A stretch of DNA of 64,000 bases from NCBI GenBank assembly GCA_031426915.1, contig JASJPB010000039.1, positions 1 through 64,000 of the forward strand, read 5' to 3'. This document shows positions 40,955 through 50,600 of the stretch, piece by piece; the first letter of the stretch is position 1, and each line of letters opens with the position of its first letter. Both the position numbers and the translations under genes were made by a program. Origin of the DNA: Sulfurimicrobium sp031426915 (GTDB taxonomy: Bacteria > Pseudomonadota > Gammaproteobacteria > Burkholderiales > Sulfuricellaceae). The notes beneath the pieces were generated by a model that was not told the origin of the DNA, searched no databases, and saw only the letters and a list, made by a program, of their open reading frames with translations.

Positions 40955-43465
40955 ATGCCTGATTTACTCGATTACGCCGCGCTGTCCGCCTATGTTTATG
41001 GAAACGTAAGGGGTCGCAATAACGCCAATCCCCTGCCATCTGAATGGACAGAAATCGCCTACTACCCCGGCGGTGGCATAGACGGATTCACTGCCGGCGC
41101 CTATCGGAACGACGTGAGCGGCGAGATCGTAATCGCCTACAAGGGCACTGATACCGGTCTTGACAACATGGCCAACATAGCCGGCACGCTGGATGATCTG
41201 GCGACAGACCTGGCACTTGGCGCAGGGCTGGGTTCAACGCAGTTGTTCCATGCCGCGCAATTCTACGAGGAAGTCAAGGCGCTCAACCATGGCGAAGCCA
41301 ATGGCATCACCTTCACCGGGCACTCGCTGGGTGGCGGGCTGGCCTCCGTGATGTCGGTCTGGTTCAACCGGCCCGCCAAAACCTTTGACGAAGCGCCATT
41401 TGAAGCCTCGGCATTAAATCCGGTACTCATCGCCGGCGTATCGGCCTATCTCAGTCTTATCGGCCATGGCGACTCAGACCTGGTGAAATTCTTTTTTACC
41501 TACCCGGTCACCTATGCAGGCCGGGAGTCCCGGGTCACGCATCGCTATGTCGAAGGCGAGTTTCTCGCAGGGTTGCGTGCAGCTTGGCCAACCGTGATGG
41601 GCAGTGACGGTCCAATCGAGATCGGCGGCGGAGAAACTATCGACGGTCTGACGCTGCATTCCATGAATCTGGCCGCATCCCTGTTGATGTCCGATGAGTT
41701 CAGAAAAGACACACAGCTATTGCCTAAACTGCTCCCGCTAATATTTGACCAGAGCTTATACGCACGAGACCTTGCAGGGGATCAACGCGACTTCCTGACC
41801 AGCGTGCTCAACGACCAGATCAACCGGGGTTACGCCAACCCGAATGGATTGCTCGCCCGCTTCTCCAGCGACCTGCAAGACATCGTCACCGCGGGCGGCT
41901 CAGCCCTCAGCGACACCCAACTCAACAAAGGCCTCATCGCCCTCGCCATCCAGGCCTACTACGAACAAGACGGCGGCTTCACCAAGGAATTATACAAACC
42001 CGTTGCGGGCGGCCTGCAAATCGACAAGGGCGCGCTCACCACCGGGATCGACGCCACCAAGGGTTGGCAGCAATACCTTAAAGGCTGGCTGCAAGGGCAA
42101 TACAGCGCGGACGAAATGGACAAGGCCACAAATGCGCTCTCAAGCGCCGATCTGGTCTATCTTGCCACCCAGCTTGGCATGACCGCCATATCGGAGTCAG
42201 ACAAAACCGCCCTCATGCTCGGTAGCACCGGCGCCGACACCCTCAAGGGCGGTGACCAGGCCGACACCCTGATCGGCGGTTCCGGCAACGACCTCCTCGA
42301 AGGCGGCCAGGGCAACGACACCCTCAACGGCGGCGCGGGTTACGACACCTACATCTGGAACGAAGGCGACGGCAGCGACAAAATCACCGACAGCGACGGC
42401 CAGGGCCACATCGAAATCCGCCAGACCGACGGCAGCACCCGGATCGTGGGCGGCCAGCTCATCAAGGAAGAAAGCGGCAACACCTGGACAAGCTCCGACG
42501 GCCAGCTCACCCTCAAGCAAGGCCAGGGCTGGACCCTCACCACCCAAAGCGGTGCCACGCTCACCCTCGACCAATACAAGGACGGCGACTACGGCCTCCA
42601 CCTCAACGGCACACCCGCCAAGGACAAGCCCACCACCCAAACCCTCCTTGGCGACAAAAAGCCCAAGGACCAAAGCGGAGAGGATGGCTACCAATACCAC
42701 TACGACGCCGACGGCAACCTCGTCGTCACCGAGGAGGACGAGACCGACCGTCGCGACTACCTGCTCGGCAGCTACGCCCGGAACGACCGGATCGAAGGCC
42801 GTGGCGGCAACGACTTCATCGACGCCGACGACAAGGGCGAAGGCAACAGCAGTGACGACCTGGTCAAGGGCGAAGGCGGTGACGACATCCTCTGGGGCAA
42901 CGAAGGGCGCGACCGTCTGGAAGGCGGTGCCGGCAAGGACTGGCTCGACGGCGGCCCCGGCGAGGACAAACTCTACGCCGACAAGGAAATCAAACTCGGC
43001 GAAGCCAACGCCCAACAAGGCACGGGCGGCCAAGCCGGCGACTGGCTCAACGGCGGCGAAGGCGACGACACCCTCATCGGCGACAAGCACGACGACCTCC
43101 TCATGGGCGGCCCCGGGCGGGACATCCTCGCCGGCGGCGCCGGCAACGACACGCTGTATGGCGGCTGGGGCATCGACTACGCCAGCGTCGACTTCTACCA
43201 CCCCATATCCCTATCCGACCAGGCGCTCTACCCCCATCCCGAACTCCAATGGAGCTTCACGCGCAAGGTGGAAAACGGCGAGAGCTACCAGACCACCCGT
43301 GAATTCACCCAACGCCTCGGCTTCAGCACCATGGTCTTCTACCGTGACCGGGACGACACCCAGGGCGACGCCCTCTATGGTGGTGCCGGGGACGACTGGA
43401 TCAAGGGCGGAGAAGGCGACGAGGTGGCCGCTGCGAATGACGAGCAATGGAGAATCTTGGCATGA
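40955..43465 (+). CDS. RTX protein with N-terminal lipase-like domain, candidate effector 1
   Basis: 836 residues. The N-terminal alpha/beta-hydrolase-like domain has FTGHSLGGGLAS with nucleophile Ser124, a possible acid Asp145 (FDEAPF) and His235 (LTLHSMNLA). Residues 250-420 are of unknown fold. From about 422 come calcium-binding GGxGxDxLxGG repeats, a conserved beta-rich insert (WNEGDGSDKITDSDGQGH and on to about 590), then more RTX repeats. The end reads AANDEQWRILA and may carry the uncleaved secretion signal. No N-terminal signal peptide, as expected for type I export. Its stop overlaps the next small gene (ATGA). Confidence 0.85.
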   Translation: MPDLLDYAALSAYVYGNVRGRNNANPLPSEWTEIAYYPGGGIDGFTAGAYRNDVSGEIVIAYKGTDTGLDNMANIAGTLDDLATDLALGAGLGSTQLFHAAQFYEEVKALNHGEANGITFTGHSLGGGLASVMSVWFNRPAKTFDEAPFEASALNPVLIAGVSAYLSLIGHGDSDLVKFFFTYPVTYAGRESRVTHRYVEGEFLAGLRAAWPTVMGSDGPIEIGGGETIDGLTLHSMNLAASLLMSDEFRKDTQLLPKLLPLIFDQSLYARDLAGDQRDFLTSVLNDQINRGYANPNGLLARFSSDLQDIVTAGGSALSDTQLNKGLIALAIQAYYEQDGGFTKELYKPVAGGLQIDKGALTTGIDATKGWQQYLKGWLQGQYSADEMDKATNALSSADLVYLATQLGMTAISESDKTALMLGSTGADTLKGGDQADTLIGGSGNDLLEGGQGNDTLNGGAGYDTYIWNEGDGSDKITDSDGQGHIEIRQTDGSTRIVGGQLIKEESGNTWTSSDGQLTLKQGQGWTLTTQSGATLTLDQYKDGDYGLHLNGTPAKDKPTTQTLLGDKKPKDQSGEDGYQYHYDADGNLVVTEEDETDRRDYLLGSYARNDRIEGRGGNDFIDADDKGEGNSSDDLVKGEGGDDILWGNEGRDRLEGGAGKDWLDGGPGEDKLYADKEIKLGEANAQQGTGGQAGDWLNGGEGDDTLIGDKHDDLLMGGPGRDILAGGAGNDTLYGGWGIDYASVDFYHPISLSDQALYPHPELQWSFTRKVENGESYQTTREFTQRLGFSTMVFYRDRDDTQGDALYGGAGDDWIKGGEGDEVAAANDEQWRILA

Positions 43466-44154
43466 AAAAAGGGAACAATTTCCGGCGTGCCGCGTTGAGC
43501 TACAGCACCGTGCTTGTTCTAACCACGACCCCCTTGCTTGCGGCCTGCGATCCGACTTCACTGACCTGGGACGAGGAAGTCAAACTGCACGATGGAAAAA
43601 CCATCGTTATCAAGCGGCGCGAGGATATCACCGGAAGCGGCTTCCCCACGGGCAATCGTGGCATCACCAAATCCTACGAATTTTGCTACAAGCCGATGGG
43701 GCTGTACTGGAAATCGAAGGGGATGTATCAGCCTGAAATCTTCGGGATCGTGGATGGCAAGGCCTATGTGAAGGTGCCGATACATGGGCCTGAACTCTGC
43801 ATGCTGCAGGGTTATCCAACGACCAATGCGATCTACTTCACGTGGGAAAACAACACATGGAAAAAAATCCCCTATGAGCAATTCCCCAAGGAAGTACGCC
43901 GCACCAACCTATTGCTGCGCGCCTTCAGTCGCGACGGCAAGGACGATGTGCAGGGACTGGTAACCTTGGAACAGAAGGAAAAACGGGACAGCATTTACTG
44001 GACGATGAAGCATAACGGGTGGAGTTGGCCCGTTGAGAGCATCACCGATGAACCCGGATATCGGGGAGATTGCGAACGAAGCAAGGCCGTTCGTGGGCAA
44101 ACAACACGAACGGTGGAAGTGTTTTTGCAGCCAACACCAGAACACTGCGAATAA
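43462..44154 (+). CDS. Lipoprotein, candidate immunity protein 2
   Basis: 230 residues from the ATG at 43462, which overlaps the effector 1 stop and has GGAGAATC before it. Signal peptide with lipobox LLAAC (Cys about 29). The mature part opens with DPTSLTWDEEVKLHDGKTIV, related to the small proteins at 40.4 and 46.9 kb, then diverges (YPTTNAIYFTWENNTWKKIP; a Trp-rich stretch YWTMKHNGWSWPVES). Several cysteines could form disulphides. It lies 22 bases before effector 2, with which it is presumably paired. Confidence 0.75.
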   Translation: MKKGNNFRRAALSYSTVLVLTTTPLLAACDPTSLTWDEEVKLHDGKTIVIKRREDITGSGFPTGNRGITKSYEFCYKPMGLYWKSKGMYQPEIFGIVDGKAYVKVPIHGPELCMLQGYPTTNAIYFTWENNTWKKIPYEQFPKEVRRTNLLLRAFSRDGKDDVQGLVTLEQKEKRDSIYWTMKHNGWSWPVESITDEPGYRGDCERSKAVRGQTTRTVEVFLQPTPEHCE

Positions 44155-44176
44155 CTGAATCCATAAGGAACGAGAG

Positions 44177-46897
44177 ATGCCAAGCAATATTGATTATGCC
44201 TTGATGGCGGCAAATGCCTATGCCGTCAAAGATGATGTCACTAGCGACAAAAACGCAATCCCTGTCCCTGACAGCTGGAATATTTTTGATTTCCGTATCG
44301 ACGATCCCACCGGTTTCACCGCCCGCGCCTACCGCAACGATGTAACCCGTGAAATCGTCATTGCCTACACCGGCACCACATTTGAAAGCCTGAACAACGA
44401 CATCGGCGACTGGTTTCTCGGCAACCTTCCGGCTGGCTCGGGGGGCGCGCTTGCCCCGCAGGTCACCGATGCCGCCAGGTTTTATCTCGATACCCTGAAA
44501 AGCAATCCGAATACCACGATCACCTTTACCGGCCACTCGCTGGGTGGGGGTCTCGCCTCCATGATGGCGGTCTTTTTTAATCGCAATGCCGTCGTATTCG
44601 ACGAGGCCCCTTTCAAGAAATCCGCCGACTCGTTCATCGTCGTCAACGCCCTCAAGCAGACGCTCAAACAAGAAGGTTATACATTACCCGATGCTTTTGC
44701 CGACTACATCGCCATCGATCCCTTTGCGGGCGTGCTACTGCCTAGCCCCACGCGAAGCGCCAGAGAACGTATGGTCAGCGCAATCTACGTCATGGACGAA
44801 ATTCTCTCCCTGGCCCAAACGACGCAGGGGAAAGCAGCCCTTATTGGACTCGGGCTACTGACCAACCCGATCGTGCTGGCATTGGCCGCCAACGTGGCCA
44901 ACATCGCCGGACAAACCCGCGCGCTGGACGGCAAGGCCACAACTGGAAACGGCTGGGGATATCCGATTGTCAACGGAAACCCGGTCGACCTTCACTCCAT
45001 GCCGCTTCTGGCATCTTTCCTGATGTCAGGCGACTTTCTGACCGCCAGTAAAGCCACACCGGAACTATTGCAAAAAATCTTCACTTCACCATTGAATTAC
45101 GAACCCAAAAGTTCTGACATCAACTTCCTCAACCTCATGGTGCAGCGCCAGACATTCGAAGGTGAAGACCCGCTTGGCGCATTGGCCAGAGACATAATTC
45201 GTCTCCGGACTCCTACCCTGGAAGGCACAGAGCTCAAGCTAACCCTCGTCGATCTTGCACTCCGACTCCAATATGCACAAGGAATTGCTCATAACATCGG
45301 CATGGAATCCGGTGAGTTTAAAGCCGTATTCGACCCCCTGGGCGGAGGTATCCAGATCACCCGCAAACCCGAAGATGAAAAATGGACACGCGATGGATTC
45401 ATAAAACTCGAAGCCAGCCTCAAAAGCGTATTCCCAGATATTGACAAGGAATCGCTGGAAGGTATCGAACGCTACTCCATTCCCACAGCCCTAAGCCTGA
45501 GTGCCAACACGCCGGACGATGAGCTCAAGGACCTCATGGTCGGCGGATTGGGAGGGGACAGCCTATCGGGGGGTGGTGGCAATGACTTGATATTCGGCGG
45601 ATCGGGTGCCGACACCCTCAAAGGCGGCGCCGGCGAAGACAAACTCTACGGCGGCAGCGGCAACGACCTCCTCGAAGGCGGCCAGGGCAACGACACCCTC
45701 AACGGCGGCAAGGGCTACGACACCTACATCTGGAACAGCGGCGACGGAGCCGACAAAATCTCCGACAGCGACGGCCAGGGCCACATCGAAATCCGCCAGG
45801 CCGACGGCAGCACCCAAATTCTCGGCGGCCAACTCATCAAGGAAGAAAGCGGCAACACCTGGAAATCCGTCGACGGCCAGCTCACCCTCAGCTCCGGCGC
45901 GGGCTGGACCCTCACCACCGAAAGCGGCGCCACGCTCACCCTTGATCAATACAAGGACGGCGACTACGGCCTCTACCTCAACGGCACCCCCGCCAAGATC
46001 AAGCCCACCAGCCAAACCCTCCTTGGCGACAAAAAGCCCCAGGACCAAAGCGGAGAAGACGGCTACCAATACCACTACGACAGCGATGGCAACCTCGTTG
46101 TCAGCGAAGACGATGAAGCCGACCGGCGCGACATCCTTTACGGCAACTACGACCGCAACGACCGCATCGAAGGCCGTGGTGGCAACGACTTCATCGACAC
46201 CGACGAACAAGGCGCCGGCAACGCCAGCGACGACCTCGCCCTGGGCGGCGCGGGCGACGACATCCTCTGGGGCAACGAAGGGCGAGACAAACTCGAAGGC
46301 GGGGCGGACAAGGACTGGCTCGACGGCGGCCCCGGCGACGACAATCTCTACGCCGACAAGGAAACCAAGCTCGCCGACGCCCTCACCCAGCAGGGCACGG
46401 GCGGCAAACCCGGCGACTGGCTCAACGGCAACGACGGCGACGACACCCTCATCGGCGACAAGCACGACGACCTCCTCATGGGTGGCCCCGGCCGCGACAT
46501 CCTCGCCGGCGGCGCCGGCAACGACACGCTGTATGGCGGCTGGGGCATCGACTACGCCGCTGTTAGAAGTTACCGGCCAGAAAACAGCCAGGAGCCCGAC
46601 AAGCCATCCCCCTTCCCCGAACTCCAGTGGAGCATCAAGCGCAAGGTCAAAAACGGCGACACCTACGAAACCACTTTTGAAATTACCAAACACACCAGCT
46701 TTACCGCCCTCAGCTTCTACCAGGACAAGGACGACACCAAAGGCGATGCCCTCTACGGCGGCGCGGGAGACGACTGGATCATGGCAGGCGAAGGCGACGA
46801 CTACGCCGAAGGCGGCGACGGCGACGACATCCTCAACGGCGGCAAGGGCAAGGACGTGGTTGCGGAAAACGACGGGCAATGGGCGCTGGTGGCATGA
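44177..46897 (+). CDS. RTX protein with N-terminal lipase-like domain, candidate effector 2
   Basis: 906 residues. Same plan as effector 1: short N-terminus starting MPSNIDYALMAANAYAV, FTGHSLGGGLASMMAVFF with Ser121, FDEAPF (about 142) and VDLHSMPLLASFLM (His about 273). The 120-460 region differs strongly from effector 1. RTX repeats start near 455 (GGLGGDSLSGGGGND) and contain the same beta-rich insert, nearly identical in DNA to the others. The tail (KDVVAENDGQWALVA) resembles that of effector 1. Its stop overlaps the next small gene. Confidence 0.85.
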   Translation: MPSNIDYALMAANAYAVKDDVTSDKNAIPVPDSWNIFDFRIDDPTGFTARAYRNDVTREIVIAYTGTTFESLNNDIGDWFLGNLPAGSGGALAPQVTDAARFYLDTLKSNPNTTITFTGHSLGGGLASMMAVFFNRNAVVFDEAPFKKSADSFIVVNALKQTLKQEGYTLPDAFADYIAIDPFAGVLLPSPTRSARERMVSAIYVMDEILSLAQTTQGKAALIGLGLLTNPIVLALAANVANIAGQTRALDGKATTGNGWGYPIVNGNPVDLHSMPLLASFLMSGDFLTASKATPELLQKIFTSPLNYEPKSSDINFLNLMVQRQTFEGEDPLGALARDIIRLRTPTLEGTELKLTLVDLALRLQYAQGIAHNIGMESGEFKAVFDPLGGGIQITRKPEDEKWTRDGFIKLEASLKSVFPDIDKESLEGIERYSIPTALSLSANTPDDELKDLMVGGLGGDSLSGGGGNDLIFGGSGADTLKGGAGEDKLYGGSGNDLLEGGQGNDTLNGGKGYDTYIWNSGDGADKISDSDGQGHIEIRQADGSTQILGGQLIKEESGNTWKSVDGQLTLSSGAGWTLTTESGATLTLDQYKDGDYGLYLNGTPAKIKPTSQTLLGDKKPQDQSGEDGYQYHYDSDGNLVVSEDDEADRRDILYGNYDRNDRIEGRGGNDFIDTDEQGAGNASDDLALGGAGDDILWGNEGRDKLEGGADKDWLDGGPGDDNLYADKETKLADALTQQGTGGKPGDWLNGNDGDDTLIGDKHDDLLMGGPGRDILAGGAGNDTLYGGWGIDYAAVRSYRPENSQEPDKPSPFPELQWSIKRKVKNGDTYETTFEITKHTSFTALSFYQDKDDTKGDALYGGAGDDWIMAGEGDDYAEGGDGDDILNGGKGKDVVAENDGQWALVA

Positions 46898-47691
46898 ACT
46901 ACCACCTGAAAACCAAACACATCATCATCACGCTGATTCTGGGAGTGGTGATTTGGAAATCGATCCCGGTGATCGACTACTTCACCGGCAAGACTATCGA
47001 CTGGAAGCAGGAAGCACCGCTCCATGACGGGAGGATGCTGATCATGGAACGGAGGTCAAAGTTGAGCCCGAGCGACCCTTTTCAGCTAAGTGTCCGCTTT
47101 GAAATTGCTCAAAAACTAGCTTTTACCCACCCTGATACCAGTGAAAAAATCTCTTGGGATATACCGGATGGACTGTTGCCCGTCATGATCGATTTCGATC
47201 AAGGTATTCCCTATTTTGCCCTTCTGGCTAGCGATTACTCGAAATGGGGCTGCCCCAACCCTCCCTATCTGGTTTACCGCTACGAGCTGGGTAAATGGAA
47301 GCATGTTGAGTTCGAAGCGCTTCCACCCGTGCTGGAGGATCGTAACCTTATTGCCCAGTCGAAGTCGGTTTACTCAGGGGTGAGAGTCCTTCCCGATGGA
47401 TCGTATGTATCTGCAGCCGTGATGGAGAAATATTGGAAAGAATTCAGAAGCGGTTTGCCGCTGGATCAGAGAACCAAAAAGCTTAGCAAGGAGAAACTGA
47501 ATCCGACTGTGTTTTCCGCACGATGTGATTGGATTGTATTAACCGCATTGGGGCGGGAGGATGAATTGGATGAAGAGTCCCGCAAACAGTTACATGAAGC
47601 TCGGTCACGGAAAGTGTCTCCGGAAGCCGAATGGGGATATCGATATAGGCTTGAAAACCTTAAGCAAGAACTCAAGGAGCGACTGCAATGA
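46894..47691 (+). CDS. Membrane-anchored candidate immunity protein 3
   Basis: 265 residues from the ATG at 46894, overlapping the effector 2 stop (ATGA). Residues 8-28 (HIIITLILGVVIWKSIPVI) are a single membrane anchor with no lipobox, so the rest faces the periplasm. It begins TIDWKQEAPLHDGRMLIMERR, the shared motif of the other two small proteins. The C-terminal third is highly charged and helical (RYRLENLKQELKERLQ). Its stop overlaps the effector 3 start, so this pair is translationally coupled. The different anchoring among the three is unusual. Confidence 0.75.
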   Translation: MNYHLKTKHIIITLILGVVIWKSIPVIDYFTGKTIDWKQEAPLHDGRMLIMERRSKLSPSDPFQLSVRFEIAQKLAFTHPDTSEKISWDIPDGLLPVMIDFDQGIPYFALLASDYSKWGCPNPPYLVYRYELGKWKHVEFEALPPVLEDRNLIAQSKSVYSGVRVLPDGSYVSAAVMEKYWKEFRSGLPLDQRTKKLSKEKLNPTVFSARCDWIVLTALGREDELDEESRKQLHEARSRKVSPEAEWGYRYRLENLKQELKERLQ

Positions 47692-50600
47692 CCACACCTA
47701 TTGAATACGCCCTGATGGCGGGTGCCGCGTATGACAGCACACGCAAAGAACCTAACAAGATTCCCTGGCCTGATGGCTGGTCAGAACTTGGCAAGGATAA
47801 GAACCTTAACCATCGCCTTAGTACTGTCACCGGCTTCGAAGCTGTCGCTTTCGTCAAGGACAAGAACATTGTTGTCTCCTTCGCCGGTACCTTCCCCGGT
47901 ATGTTGGATTTTGGTGCAGACCTGCTTTTGGGTGCCGGGGTGGTGGAAGGCCAACTGACCGCGGCGGCTGTCTACTACCAGGACATCAAGAAAGCCTACC
48001 CAGAAAGTGATGGTTTCAAATACACCTTCACGGGCCACAGTCTCGGCGGCGGCCTCGCCGCCCTGATGGGGGTATTCTTCAACAAACCGGCGTTCACCTT
48101 CGATCCTGCCCCCTTCCGCGCCTCCGCCACCATGAGCATCGCGAAGCAGCTTAGCAGCACATTAGGATATTTCGGCTATGCGTCGGACAAGGAACTTGAC
48201 GCCTATCTTGCATTTACGGTTGGCATAATCCCCCTATTCATCCGGGGCGAGAATCGGGTTGTGGCGACCGCCGTGGCTGGAGAGTTTCTCTCCGTCCCAT
48301 TTCTCGATGTCCTGCGCATTCGAGCCGGTGGAACCGATTTCATTAATCACGGCAATGTCGATCAAGGCGGTGTACTCGGCATGGCCGGATTTGGCATGAA
48401 CGTCCTGCACGCCCAGACACTGCTGATCGCCCTGAAGCAGAGCGCGCCTTTGCAGACGGCCACATTCGTCATGCCCTACCTGATTCCCGATCTGTTCGAC
48501 GAAAACCTCTTTGCAAAAGACGCTAACCAAGCAGGCCAGCAAGACCTCCTCTCCCTTCTCGTCCGCCGCGAATACGGCGTCCCCGGCGGTGGTCCCAGCG
48601 ACACCGACCTTCTCACCAAATTCGGCCAAGACATGCTCGCCCTCGCCACCTCCGGCAGCGCGGGCCGCGACATCCGTCAATACCTGGAAAAAATCGCCTT
48701 CGCCTACTACTACGGCCAGGAAAGCGGCGACACCGAACTCTTCTTCGACGAAGTCAGCGGCGGGTTGCGCTTCGACCTGAACGGCGTCACGCTCGGCAAC
48801 GCCCAGGCAGCCTACGACAACCTCAAAACCTGGCTCACCACCAACGCCCCCTCGGAAGCCGCCGACCAACTCAGCAACCTCGACGACTACGATCGCTTCA
48901 CCCTCGCCCTCGACACCAGCCTCAGCGCCGAATCCCCCTCCGACGACAAAGCCGACTTCATGTTCTCCGGCGCCAACGGCGGCAACCTCGACGGCGGCGG
49001 CGGAAACGACCTGTTGATCGGCCGCGCCGGTGCCGACACCCTCAAAGGCGGCTCAGGCGAAGACAAACTCTACGGCGGCAGCGGCAACGACATCCTCGAA
49101 GGCGGCAAGGGTGCCGACACCCTCAACGGCGGCGCCGGCTACGACACCTACATCTGGAACGAAGGCGATGGCAGCGACAAAATCACCGACAGCGACGGCC
49201 AGGGCCACATCGAAATCCGCCAGGCCGACGGCAGCACCCGGATCGTGGGCGGCCAGCTCATCAAGGAAGAAAGCGGCAACACCTGGACAAGCTCCGACGG
49301 CCAGCTCACCCTCAAACAAGGCCAGGGCTGGACCCTCACCACCCAAAGCGGCGCCACGCTCACCCTCGAGCAATACAAGGACGGCGACTACGGCCTCCAC
49401 CTCAACGGCACCCCCGCCAAGGACAAGCCCACCACCCAAACCCTCATTGGCGACAAAAAGCCCGACATTACCGGCACCAAATACCGCTACGACGAGGACG
49501 GCAACCTCATCGTCACAGAAGAAGACGAAGCCGACCGGCGCGACTACCTGGCAGGCAGCTACGACAGGAACGACCGCATCGAAGGCCGGGGCGGCAACGA
49601 CTTCATCGACGCCGACAGCAAGGGCGAAGGCAACAGTAGCGACGACCAGGTCAAGGGCGAGGGCGGCGACGACATCCTCTGGGGCAACGAAGGGCGCGAC
49701 CGTCTCGAAGGTGGTGCCGGCAAGGACTGGCTCGACGGCGGCCCCGGCGACGACAAGCTCTACGCCGACAAGGAAACCAAGCTCGCCGACGCCAACGTCC
49801 AGCAAGGCACGGGCGGTCAGCCCGGCGACTGGCTCAACGGCAACGATGGCGACGACACCCTCATCGGCGACAAGAACGACGACCTCCTCATGGGCGGCCC
49901 CGGCAAAGACATCCTCGCCGGCGGTGGCGGCAACGACACGCTGTATGGCGGCTGGGGCGCCGACTACGCCTCCGTGCGCATCTACCGCCCCGAATCCGAC
50001 CAGGAGCCCGACAAACCCAACCCCTTCCCCGAACTCCAGTGGAGCATCAAGCGCAAGATCAAAAACGGCGACACCTACGAAACCACTTTTGAAATTACCA
50101 AACACACCAGTTTTACCGCCCTCAGCTTCTACCAGGACAAAGACGACACCAAAGGCGACGCCCTCTACGGCGGCGCGGGAGACGACTGGATCATGAGCGG
50201 AGAAGGCGACGACTACGCCGAAGGCGGCGACGGCGACGACGCCGTCTTCGGCGAAGCCGGCAACGACATACTCAACGGCGGCAAGGGCAAGGACGTGCTG
50301 GTCGGCGACAACCCCGACCGGGGCAGCGGCGAAGGCCTGCCCGGCGCCCGCCACGGCGACGACGCGCTCTCCGGCGGCGAAGGCGACGACAGGCTCGGCG
50401 GCAACGGCGGCAACGACATGCTCAGCGGCGGCGCCGGGAATGACCAGATACAAGGCGACGACAGCGCCACCCCCGGCCAATACCACGGCAACGACACCCT
50501 CGACGGCGGCGAGGGCAACGACAAACTCTGGGGCAATGGCGGCGACGACATCCTGGCCGGCGGCGCCGGCGACGACCATCTCGAAGGCGACTACAGCGAA

